Assembly: GCA_002900995.3 (NCBI GenBank)
Contig: CM035308.1
Coordinates: 2,232,001 to 2,296,000 of the forward strand
Direction: 5' to 3'
Source: Ganoderma boninense
Lineage: Eukaryota > Basidiomycota > Agaricomycetes > Polyporales > Polyporaceae
DNA: 64,000 bases
In this document: positions 23,365 to 32,169 of the stretch, one piece after another
How the letters are laid out: each line of letters starts with the position of its first letter
Position numbering within the stretch: the first letter of the stretch is position 1
Made by a program: the position numbers and the translations under genes
Notes under the pieces: generated by a model
What the model was told of the DNA's origin: nothing
Database searches by the model: none
What the model saw: only the letters and a program-made list of their open reading frames with translations

Positions 23365-23480
23365 GAACAGAGGAGTGTCTCGATGTAGTGGGCTAAGCTG
23401 TCTGCACAGGTCAGTGCTATGCTGGAATAGCAAGAGGTTGAGGGTTCAATCCTAGGTGGTAGCAAAAGATGATTTTTTGA
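23365..23480 (+). repeat. Possible tRNA-derived (SINE-like) unit
   Basis: GATGTAGTGGGCTAAGC resembles a pol III A box, and GAGGGTTCAATCC (about 23434-23446) a B box, followed by a TTTTTT run near 23476 that could end pol III transcription. The cloverleaf does not fold well, so this is not called as a tRNA. Confidence 0.35.
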
Positions 23481-23916
23481 TAAAATTTCCAGCTTTTGCA
23501 GTATGCTTGTCTTTGAGTATAGCATGCTTATATTGTGTTTAAAGCTTTATAAAATCAGTGTAGACAATGTTCAGCCTTATTTATATGTCTACTACATGCT
23601 ACTGTAGTGCTACTCTGCACTATTTAGTGCCGTTGTTGAACTACTCTTTCTGAAACCTCTCAAATATTACCTAACATGTTACTACTATTCTAATAGTCTA
23701 ATTATACCTTTTTATATCTCATTGGCAAAGGCTGGTTTTCTAGATGTAGCTGACAACTCCAACTCAGTCCCTCCACCTCCTCATATGGTGGAGGTCCAAG
23801 ACTCTGGCGATGGCCATGCTCATATTGGCCCAATGCCAGCCGCTGCACAGATAGGCAGTAAGTCCTGTTTGTTTTTAGAGTGGGCATCACCGTGTTTAAT
23901 GCTTGTGGTGTGTTAC

Positions 23917-24164
23917 TGATAAAGGTGGAAAAGTGACCAGACCGGGGATTGAACCCAGGACCTGCTGGTTTGCACCCAGACGCTCTACCACTGAGCTATC
24001 CAGCCTTGGGTTCAGTAGAGACACCAGTTTATTAGTGTGGCTTAGTGTAACTGTAGCTCCCTGTCTATATGGCATTCATGCTATGCACTGGACATTAGGA
24101 GGCTTATGGCAGTTCAGGGACTAATACCTGCTGGATGAGTAAGCATGGTTACCACATCCTAACA
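23917..24164 (-). mobile_element. tRNA-bearing LTR-like element, copy 1
   Basis: 248 bp, plus strand TGATAAAGG ... ATCCTAACA (TG...CA ends), the same length as the copy at 40935 and nearly identical. Flanks GTTAC and GGAAT do not match, so this copy has no target duplication. It carries a tRNA-like sequence on the minus strand. Confidence 0.75.
23934..24005 (-). tRNA. tRNA-Cys(GCA)-like gene inside the mobile element
   Basis: Minus strand: acceptor GGCTGGA paired with TCTGGTC (several G-U pairs); D arm GCTC AGTGGTA GAGC; anticodon stem CTGG/CCAG with loop GTGCAAA (anticodon GCA); T stem CTGGG/CCCGG with loop TTCAATC; A box TAGCTCAGTGG and B box GGTTCAATCCC. CTTTT follows. No CCA is encoded. 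It could be a working tRNA or only a pol III promoter used by the element. Confidence 0.7.
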
Positions 24165-25010
24165 GGAATTAGACGGCTTCCCTGCTCGCAAGAGTGGGAG
24201 ACTCTATACGAAGAGTGATGTTGCGCTTTATGGGCACAATGCATGACCAGATGCTCTCCACCTCAAGGGAAAGATGGTGTTTGCCATCTTAAAGCAGGCT
24301 GATCTTTGATACTTTCCACATCTCAAGATGGCCGTCATCAACAGTTCAGAGGTTTTTGAGGCACTCTCCAAAGAGGTCCACTTCCTAGAGGGTGCATTGT
24401 TGTCCTCAACATGTGTATAGACATTGATTGTAATGATTGACATACACATAGGTAATGTCTACTTTACCGCTCCGATGGCCATCCACGGCGTGGTCGTCGA
24501 CTTCGCCATCAGTGTGGTAGACTGCGATCAAAAGGCCCATACTAATGATCTGATATATCTACACACCATACCCCAAAACCCTGACATGTCCTCTCCTTCT
24601 ATTCGCACCATCCGGTTTGGGGTCCAGTTTAGAGTCGATTGTGTACGTCCTGCTACTAAGTGAATAGCATTCCTTATTTATAGCTCTGTCCTTAGCTCAA
24701 CGATAATAATGGTCACATTGACTCTGACCTCATGACGGACCACGTACCTGCAGCTAGTGCCGATCATAGCTCTTCTCCTCTTCCTCAGGGTTCGGGCACA
24801 TCTGTGTTAGCAGGCAGGTCTTGGCCTAAGAAAGGCAATACTGATCTCGACATTGCTCAGGTGCAGTGGCTACAAATGATGAATGATGGAGCATTCATTA
24901 ACCATAATGTGATCCAATTGCTTTGCACCACACATGCAAAGTCTAAGTATCCCTACAAAGCCCTCGTTGCTATCATTGCTGTCATAGATGAGATTGCCAA
25001 GCTTGGATAG

Positions 25011-26383
25011 CTTCCAGATACCGCACCAGCTTTGGCTAGAGGTACGAAGATCTGATACAGTGCTATCGGTCGGCTGGTTAGATGCTCTGCTGGCTGGGTC
25101 GGATCAGCCATCCGACTTCATGAGCAGCTAAAGTTATACAAGATGGATCTAGACATCTTAAAGAGGCTGCAGACCCGTCGACATGGGTGAGTAGGTGTCA
25201 AGACACTGCTGAAAGAGATTAGAATTGTGGTCGGGGTGGGAGAAACTGATGGCACTGGCAGTGACAATGTTCAGCAAGGACATGGAGACTTGGTTGGAAG
25301 TGGGCCATTGCTGGCAGGTGACGATTGATGAGGAACTGAGTTGTATACGTATGATTGCTACATGTTTAAATGTTTATGCTGCTCAAATAGATAAAACTTT
25401 GCTTGTGTTTAAACGTATATATATTGCAGATACTGTTTTAAACATTGTAGTATACAAGATTTATCATAAGTATATTAGGATATAGAGACTATAAGTACAT
25501 ATAGTAGTGGAAAGGCCACTTCTATATGCTTGTACTCAGGCAGAAGTTCTGAAAGGAAGTATTATATAGTATAATTATTGCTTAGCTAGCAAGGGTGTTT
25601 GATGTAGTGGTTTTTAGCACTGCGTTGACCACTTCAGTTTGAGCCCCGGGTTCGACTCCTGCTCGAGCCAACTGACAATTAATTTTTTATTGACATAAGT
25701 AAGTTTGAAGATGAGATAAGAACAGTGCAGCAATGCTGCAATTAATGTTTTGTAATGCTGATTAGCCCCCACAACGCAAAGGCAAACTTGCACACAGAGT
25801 CAGCTCTAACCGTGGTCGGGGGCACCAGCAGCTGTCGACTTAGTCCTGGGTGCCTCGGGCGCTAAGATGCATCAAGGCCGAAAAGAGTTAAGCTCCTCAG
25901 AGATTTGCCGATGGACTTTGTTTCCATCTCAGTGGTTAACTTTGGCGTCTCCATTACCCAATCGGCTTGCTAAGGTTGCCAGGAACTCACCCTCTCATCC
26001 ACTCCATCACAGTATTTACTAGCAGTGATGTTACCAGTTGGTCCCTTTGGCCACTATATGCCTGACATCCAGCCTTGAGTCTGCCATAGCAATGCAAGGG
26101 CTTACATTGTGTATGATACAAAAGAGCATGCGATAGAATAGAGCGACGATTGCGATGCACTGAAAACCTCTGTCAAGCCTTTAGATCGACAATTACCCCG
26201 TGCACCTTGTGCAGCCTTGCCTTTCTAATCTGAATCTCCTGGTTCTTCGGCATGGTGCGCTCAGCTGCTTGTGAGCACGGGTGAGAGGGGTGGTCTAGAG
26301 GTCCCCGCTGGGTAAGGGATCCATAAGGAAAGGAGGTTCTTGAGACCCCCAGTACACCCCATGATTGATTACAGTGACAACTG
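25011..26383. other. No clear gene
   Basis: Short unrelated frames only; some plausible gene debris near 25225-25480. It includes the SINE-like unit at 25595-25690. No convincing protein or RNA gene otherwise. Confidence 0.5.
25595..25690 (+). repeat. Possible second tRNA-derived unit
   Basis: GATGTAGTGGTTTTTAGCAC (A-box-like), then CCCCGGGTTCGACTCC (B-box-like, about 25645) and CTCGAGCCA, followed by AATTTTTTATT. The tRNA halves do not pair fully. It shares the GATGTAGTGG start with the unit at 23376. Confidence 0.4.
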
Positions 26384-26775
26384 TTAATTAAACAAATGTA
26401 TTAGCTCCCACGTGATAAACGATATGAAGATTATTAATCTCAGACACTTACGCTCGTCCATCGCATCCTTTGCAATCGTGGCGAGGCCCAGTGTGATCCA
26501 TCGTTGATTGTTAAACTCCTCTTCTGCAAGCTGGAGAGCGTCGACGGTGCTCTCGGTCTCGCTATGTTCGACCTGTGCTTGTGCTTCGCGGAGTGCGCGC
26601 TGTGCATCATCCAATTGGTAAAGAGCGGCACTGTGGCGATCGACACTATAGCGCATGCCTCGGGCGCGAGTCATGTTCGAGTAGTCGACGTCGAAGGAAT
26701 GGAGTCGTTTGGGGGTGAGGTACACATCCTCGGCCACAGTGGTGAGGATGTGGCGGAAACGGATGAAGAGGTCAT
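26384..26775 (-). CDS. Exon(s) of an unrecognised gene, cut by the assembly gap
   Basis: Open from the gap edge downward: FIRFRHILTTVAEDVYLTPKR, VDYSNMTRARGMRYS and a helical, coiled-coil-like segment LDDAQRALREAQAQVEH followed by FNNQRWITLGLATIAKDA. It ends near 26454 at a probable donor (GTAAGTG). Conserved-looking, fungal-type, function unknown. The exon at 26937-27059 may belong to the same transcript across the gap. Confidence 0.5.
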
Positions 26776-26875
26776 NNNNNNNNNNNNNNNNNNNNNNNNN
26801 NNNNNNNNNNNNNNNNNNNNNNNNNNNNNNNNNNNNNNNNNNNNNNNNNNNNNNNNNNNNNNNNNNNNNNNNNNN
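26776..26875. other. Assembly gap, 100 N
   Basis: Exactly 100 unknown bases, the usual placeholder for a gap of unknown length. Confidence 0.99.
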
Positions 26876-26936
26876 ATAGAAAGCTGGTTAGATGTTAATA
26901 AAATGCACTGATAAATATAAGCGAAACATTACTTAC

Positions 26937-27059
26937 GTGACGATTCATCATAGTGGATTTGGTTTGAAGACGACGGAGCCGCGACGGCGACATCGTTATT
27001 ACCACCGTCCATACAGACGTCGTCATCCGACGAGTGTTCAGACGACAGATAATTAGTGC
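26937..27059 (-). CDS. Possible exon, acidic, adjoining the gap
   Basis: Frame between an acceptor (TTTTATAG, 27060-27067) and a donor (GTAAGTAATG, below 26937): GTNYLSSEHSSDDDVCMDGG then NNDVAVAAPSSSNQ. Acidic and low complexity. It lies just downstream of the TET/JBP-like gene and could be part of a separate minus-strand gene running into the gap. Confidence 0.35.
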
Positions 27060-27116
27060 CTATAAAAGACGATTGGACAAGCGGGTCTAATAAACCAGAA
27101 TGCAAGCTAACAAGCA

Positions 27117-29691
27117 CTAACGCTTTCGTTTACGCAGCGAATACCTCGGTACATTTTCAGGGACAACGGACGAAATAGTCCCATCTACGTCCATACGGTC
27201 ATCTTGATCGGGTAATTCATTTGAGTCCTCCCGACCACCCCCCGTCAGCGGAGAGTAGCAGTTGAGTTCAAAGTCTTCATCGGCGTCGAAGTCTACCCAG
27301 CCGTCGTCATCACTGTCGACAACCTGAAGGTCCGGTAACGAATCCAGGGTCACATAACGCCGACGATCCGAGTCTGAAAGCGGGGAGATCTCTACGTGAG
27401 ACATTTGCACAGTGCGACGAGTACGAAACCCATCGGAAGGCTTTCCAGCCTTACGATTAGTACCATGCGAGCCTGGTATATAGCAGTTAACGTCAAAGAA
27501 TGTTACCAATAAAGCATGTCTAGTCGTACGCACGCTTTTTGTTACTCGATTTCGTGCGAGACCCGGTAGCAACCCGCTTGCGATGGGACGTGCCTGAGCT
27601 CCTCGTCGGCTTGGAGCGTTTAGGTGCGCTGCTGCCCCAAGTACCCAGGAGCGCCAGAGATTTTGCACGCAACCGGGCTAGATATAAGACAAATTCAGCT
27701 GTTTAGTAGGTGGACAACGTGCGGAATGCGTACCCTCTTCGCCGAGCTTCAAATGAACCCCATTGGGCACAAACATGCGTTGAAGCTGAGTGAAATGTTC
27801 ATACCGACGTTCAGCTTCATGATGCAGTTCTTTGGCGTCACTTCTAAATTTCCACGGCTGAGCGGTGATACGTCGAGAAGGGTCGTTAGGATCTTTCGCG
27901 GAGAAGCACTCGGCCATCCGATCGAAGTCGATTTTGACGTCCAAATGGGCTGGAATTTGACGAAGGAAATAGTAGAGTATTTGAACGACGGATTGAAAAA
28001 ACCATTGAAGGAACATAACGGCCGGGGTCAACAGAGCGCCTTCGCGTAACCAAGTGGCATGGTTGACACGCGTAGAATTATCGTCATCCCTATATAGATT
28101 CAACATCACAGCGCAAAACGACGGCCGACGCAGGTACGCACCTAGGAAGTATCATTTCGGGTGCTAGAGGAAATTCACTGTTATTTGGCAGTGCCGCGTA
28201 TGCCAGACGAGACGTCCCTTCTAGGATGGGAGCAGATGGGTAGCATACAACCGTAAAACGATGTGACCAAGGCTTTGGGACAAAACCTGGCTTGGCGGTG
28301 GGAGCATACCCGCCGTGTTGGTGCAAACCGCAGAAGTTTACAACTATAAACTCCCGCAATTCTATGAACGAAACATATTAAATAACGATAAATAAAACAG
28401 ATGCAATTACGCACCCACTGCCACGCCAAGGTCACATACCACAAACCAACCCCAATCCTCCGTTTCAGGGTCGATGTCGCTGTCGGTTATCATGCTAGTG
28501 GTACCGCCTGCCGTATCGTGGGTGTCGAAGTGCTTTCCGCCGACCTTACCCAGTTCTTCAGATATCTTATCACCTAGAAGAGTGAATGTGTTTAGCATAA
28601 GGTGACGTGGGCCAATAATAGAACACCCACCTGCATGGCCAGCAGGCTGTGTAGACACGATATTTAATTGCATGAACGGGAAAGCAGAGTTTTGCTCAGA
28701 GCCCACTCTAGGCATATTGAGCAAGTTCGCTTGTTCGTCGAGCCGCTCCTTCATCTGGATAGGTGCAGCTGCCAGGGAACACATGGCGACATCGGCGGCG
28801 GCCTGAAAACAAGTCAGATATGTCGCACAGGAGCTAACTAACAATGCACCGCAACCATCTCTGCCCGCAATTTGTTATGGGCGGTAATGTCGTCCTGAAA
28901 CTTTGTCCCTACGCAAGGCCCGCTGAGTTTCCGCGTCTGCTCGTAGGACATTGTGAGCGGATACGCCTGATCGTTTTTGTCTAGGCTGTTCGCAAGCGAG
29001 GACCGTTCGTAGTGGACACCTTCGCGAGTATACACCCCGTTGACTTTGCGAGGCTTATTAGGAGTACGTTCCGCTGCGGGACCCAAATCCGCATCGCGAG
29101 CGCGTCGGAACCTCTCGACGACCCAGTCAGGTATATTGTGCCTAGGGACGGATTCGTAAAGGTGTTAATAAACATAGTACCAAGGAACTTACTTGCTAAT
29201 AGCCCACAGCTGCAATACGTCGTCCATGGGATTATGAGTGCCGTTTATATCGCGCGCGAAGATATACCAGTATGGCTCAAGAATTAGGTAGCCTATCAAT
29301 CAAGCCAGATGCGGACATTGAGGATCGTAGGTGGAGAGAGATATAACAGAAACCACGTACCTGCAGACTGCATACCCTTCCTAGAGCCTTCTGGGATTTC
29401 CACCGAGTTGAGATAAGATCGCAGCGCACCCATCAGGCTCTCGTCCGTATCCTGCCAGAATATCAAGCATCCATCCACTCGAGCATCGGCTGGGATAGAG
29501 GGGTGGCGGTCGATTCGCCAGAAAGTGGGCATGCAATCATCTCTGTTGGGCAGATCGACTCTCGTAGCACCGGGAACGGGTACGTCCGGATACACCTCGC
29601 TTGCTGAATACATAATTAGCAAATCCAACGGAACAAATGCATGAAGAAGGTACGAACCGCGTGACTTAGTACGACCCGGATTCGAAGACAT
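27117..29691 (-). CDS. TET/JBP-like 2-oxoglutarate/Fe(II) dioxygenase, ten exons
   Basis: A consistent splice model gives about 690 aa with no stop: exons 29658-29691, 29361-29603, 29193-29292, about 28856-29141, 28631-28802, 28415-28573, 28142-28361, 27734-28089, 27534-27677, 27117-27472; all introns are GT-AG and phases agree. The dioxygenase core is about residues 279-375: iron ligands H293-F-D295 (in GGKHFDTHD), DLGVAV, then VVNFCGLHQHGG with the distal His (345 or 347), and R366 in HRFTVVCYP, placed to bind 2-oxoglutarate. HxDxH(D/N) followed by GLxxHGG is the pattern of fungal TET/JBP proteins, which oxidise 5-methylcytosine in DNA. The C-terminus is basic (KRSKPTRSS, SNKKR), then acidic, ending SLRKRKR. 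Activity and target are inferred. Confidence 0.75.
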
Positions 29692-29860
29692 GATAGAGAT
29701 GTTAAGCAGTACGGCAGTGAGTTCACAATGCACAATGTTGGAGGGCAGGTGTATGTCCACTAGGGGAGCATGTTCCAATAGAGGAGGACGATTACAAATA
29801 CAAATGCAACAACGTCATGCAGCGAATGCCTGTAGCAGCTGAGCGGCACAAGGGGCACAA

Positions 29861-30304
29861 GGTACTAATGGAGGGTGCATGTGAATACCGGTCATTATCT
29901 GCAGGATTATGACGGGCGACGACCTGCTTTGACATACATACAATTATTACTTATCCGCCTCCTTGAGCTCGAGACCGGTCCGCGCAGCTAGGGGGTGTAT
30001 GTCGAAACCGGTCGTCATACGTCATAATCCTGTGGACGACGACCAGTTTCGACCTACACACTATCATTACTAATGCCTGTAAGGTACTAATAGGGGGTGC
30101 ATGTGAATACCAGTCATTATCTGCAGGATTATGATGTGCGATGACTTGTTTTGATATACATATAATTGTTACTTATCCTCCTGCGTGAGCTCGACACCGG
30201 TCCGCGCAGATAGGGGGTGTATGTCGAAACTGGTCGTCGTTCACTGGATTATGACGTACGACGACCGGTTTCGACATACACACTATCATTACTCATCCTT
30301 GAGA
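29861..30304. repeat. Tandem array of palindromes (2 x 222 bp)
   Basis: Two direct copies of a 222-bp unit (29861-30082, 30083-30304), each holding two imperfect palindromes. The clearest arms read TGTATGTCGAAACCGGTC and its reverse complement, with a centre of about 20 bp (29996-30058 and 30217-30282); the others, at about 29875 and 30097, are degenerate forms (TGCATGTGAATACCGGTC). It lies upstream of the TET/JBP-like gene. Confidence 0.85.
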
Positions 30305-30680
30305 CCAAGCACGAGACCGTACCGCGCATACATGACAGAACATCACGCCCCTTACACAATGGTCACCAGATCGTCAATGGCACGAGACCAACCTTAGGGC
30401 ATCCTCCGCCGATCAGCATGTATGCTGGCCGACTGCTCGACGTGCCAATCCGATGATAAACAATCAACCACCAAATAAATAAAAATCCGCAAAACACGTT
30501 ATGTACATCGAAAGATATTTAACGTGTACAGAAAGACCGAGCCACTAATAAATGAGTATGTGCGTACCCTGATCACGGCAACCATAATTCAATGAAGATA
30601 AACAAGATGTTCGCCGATTGAGCATTCGTAGATCATATTGGGGAGGGCGCAAGCATTCCACACCCACTTGCAAGGGTTGA

Positions 30681-30714
30681 TCAAATTAACCGGGTCAGAA
30701 CCACGGTTAATTGA
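30681..30714 (-). promoter_or_regulatory. Hairpin H1 with GGTCAGAACC core
   Basis: Stem TCAA(A)TTAACCG/CGGTTAATTGA closes a core GGT-CAGA-ACC with one extra A on the 3' side. Read on the minus strand (the direction of the TET/JBP-like gene) the core is GGTTCTGACC. Outer repeats CCACTTGCA (about 30664) and TGCAAGTGG (about 30756) enclose H1 and H2. Confidence 0.65.
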
Positions 30715-30733
30715 AAAGGAAAGGGAATAGGCT

Positions 30734-30756
30734 AGACCGGGTCAGAACCGTGGTCT
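30734..30756 (-). promoter_or_regulatory. Hairpin H2 with GGTCAGAACC core
   Basis: Stem AGACC/GGTCT around G-GGTCAGAACC-GT. Same core and orientation as H1, different stem. Confidence 0.6.
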
Positions 30757-31126
30757 GCAAGTGGAGAACGTAAGATGCCAACCTGAAAACATAAACGAGT
30801 TAGTAACACAACGCAACCGCTCCAAACAACAGGCGCTGTGTTCCGGCACATCACCAAACAAGAGACTTGTCGAGAGGACGGAAGCATGTGTCGACCCGAG
30901 GAGGGGAAATCATAGGAGGAAGACAGCGGGCATCGAGTCGTGGATGATGGTGGGAGGAAGGAGGGAGCATACAGTAGGGGAAGAGGGTCGTCGAAATTTC
31001 GTCGAAGTCCGAAGCGCTCACGAGCACAGCCACCGAAACCAAACAAACAATAACAAACAACAAGAGGCGGCAATGCTCATCGGTTTGCTCTCACCAGGTC
31101 CACCCACCACACAACATCCACCTTGC

Positions 31127-31149
31127 TCACCGCGGTTCTGACCCGGTGA
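31127..31149 (+). promoter_or_regulatory. Hairpin H3 with GGTTCTGACC core
   Basis: Stem TCACCG/CGGTGA around C-GGTTCTGACC. Preceded by CATCCACCTTGC, also found before H4. It lies about 250 bp upstream of the ATG at 31378. Confidence 0.62.
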
Positions 31150-31610
31150 AGTACCAACCCAACAACTCATCTACCACCAGTCTCACCGCTCGTCGCTCGT
31201 CGCTTTGCCTTACCCGCCACGCTCGCTCTTGGGTCGAATTATACGCTCAAGACAGCCCTGCACCACAATCCCCCCATCGTACTGTCGGGGACCCACGGAC
31301 ATCAGGTACGTGCTACAAGGAAACGAGGCTAAGTGCCTCCCTCCTCATTATCAACTAATATCCTCTCATCGTCAGATATGGCGTCCTGCTCTGGACCTGT
31401 CTCTTTTGGCCTAACAAACCAAAGGTACGTCATGAGAGTTGTCCATCTCATCCAGGCCCTGCGTATCGAGCATGAGTTGGATTGCCCAATGTTGCCAATG
31501 GGATGCGATCGCTACCTGAGCATTTTGTAAGTATCATATGGTTGAGGACGCGAAGCTAACCGGTTTTCGCATTACATCCAACTCCCACCACAACAAAACC
31601 ACCTTGCTCA

Positions 31611-31632
31611 CTGCAGTTCTGACCCGGTGCAG
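31611..31632 (+). promoter_or_regulatory. Hairpin H4 with GTTCTGACC core
   Basis: Stem CTGCA/TGCAG around GTTCTGACCCGG; the first core base pair is lost (AGTTC in place of GGTTC). Preceded by ACCACCTTGCTCA as in H3. It lies about 560 bp upstream of the start at 32170, with a donor-like GTGAGT at 31711. The weakest of the five. Confidence 0.5.
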
Positions 31633-32169
31633 CTCCTTCCGCGCATATCATCAAACGGTTGGGGCGATCCACTACAATACAGCTCTGTACTACGACATAC
31701 CCGTCGACCTGTGAGTACCTACTGATCCCTCCTTTGATATCTGACGCCCAGACTCGTTCCGCGATAAACGCTGTTTGAGCGTGCAACAGGTAACCTAGAC
31801 CAAGCGTATACCACGCTCGATCGCCACCAATCCGAAGCCTCCTCAGACACCCCCAACTACGCAGGACCTCCACGTCTTGCAGCCCAATCGAAACCAAGGT
31901 ATGTACTGACTGCGCACTGTTTCATCCAACTCTTCGTTTCGAAGTCCTGCTGCGATTGCCACACATGTATGTACTACGTATATGTGGATTAATGAAGGGG
32001 TCTTAAGTGTTAGTCGAGCGTGACGCCGTGGAGTACGTGATCAGCTCAGTACGATCCGTCAAATTGTTAGTAAGCCAGACAAACAATCCGACGCAAAAAG
32101 TCTGCCATAATGCCACTGAACGCAATACTGAGGAGCAAACCACTTACAGCGTACGTCAATCAGAAAAAA

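Larger units (their letters stand above)
10127..23740. mobile_element. DNA element with 21-bp terminal inverted repeats, swollen by nested insertions
   Basis: The left end starts GAAAACCAGC..GCCAATG (10127-10147); the right end (23720-23740) is its reverse complement with one mismatch. Both ends border the same decayed gene: the left inside an intron (CTAATGCTACGTCAG), the right at the next coding block. AT-rich subterminal zones on both sides share GTAGTGCTA-type and ATTTAGTGC motifs. No clear target duplication (CAG against TAG). No own transposase is recognisable; the interior holds Copia-B, a LINE and a SINE-like unit, so the original element was probably small and non-autonomous. Confidence 0.6.
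23741..25010 (+). pseudogene. Decayed multi-exon fungal gene, 3' part
   Basis: Continuation of the gene at 6701-10126 beyond the terminal-repeat element. Blocks: PPPPHMVEVQDSGDG (about 23770), FPARKSGRLYTKSDVALYGHNA (about 24180), FEALSKEVHFLEGALL (about 24355), NVYFTAPMAIHGVVVDFAI (about 24450) and GNTDLDIAQVQWLQMMNDGAF (about 24832), ending at TAG 25008-25010. Splice-like GTAAGT/CAG borders occur between blocks. It is interrupted by the 248-bp tRNA-bearing element. Function unknown. Confidence 0.5.
30305..32169 (+). other. Leader-like region with splice signals, no complete gene
   Basis: Between the divergent gene sets. It contains hairpins H1-H4 and several donor/acceptor pairs: CATCAG|GTACGT (about 31304), CGTCAG ending at 31375 before an ATG at 31378 (MASCSGPVSFGLTNQ, donor GTACGT at 31425), CGACCT|GTGAGT (about 31711), CGCCCAG (about 31750). 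It may be 5' exons of one or two plus-strand transcripts, or remnants of a small gene. No longer frame could be joined. Confidence 0.4.

Noticed and set aside
26270..26350. tRNA-like fold (GGGGTG ... CACCCC)
   Set aside because: Only the acceptor ends pair; anticodon and D arms do not form.
30681..31632. GGTTCTGACCC as a pol III B box
   Set aside because: The key A of GGTTCNANNCC is G here, no A box lies at the right distance, and the stem length does not fit a T arm.
31556..31897. Minus-strand frame of 113 codons
   Set aside because: Overlaps leader-like plus-strand splice signals; no domain and no splice support.
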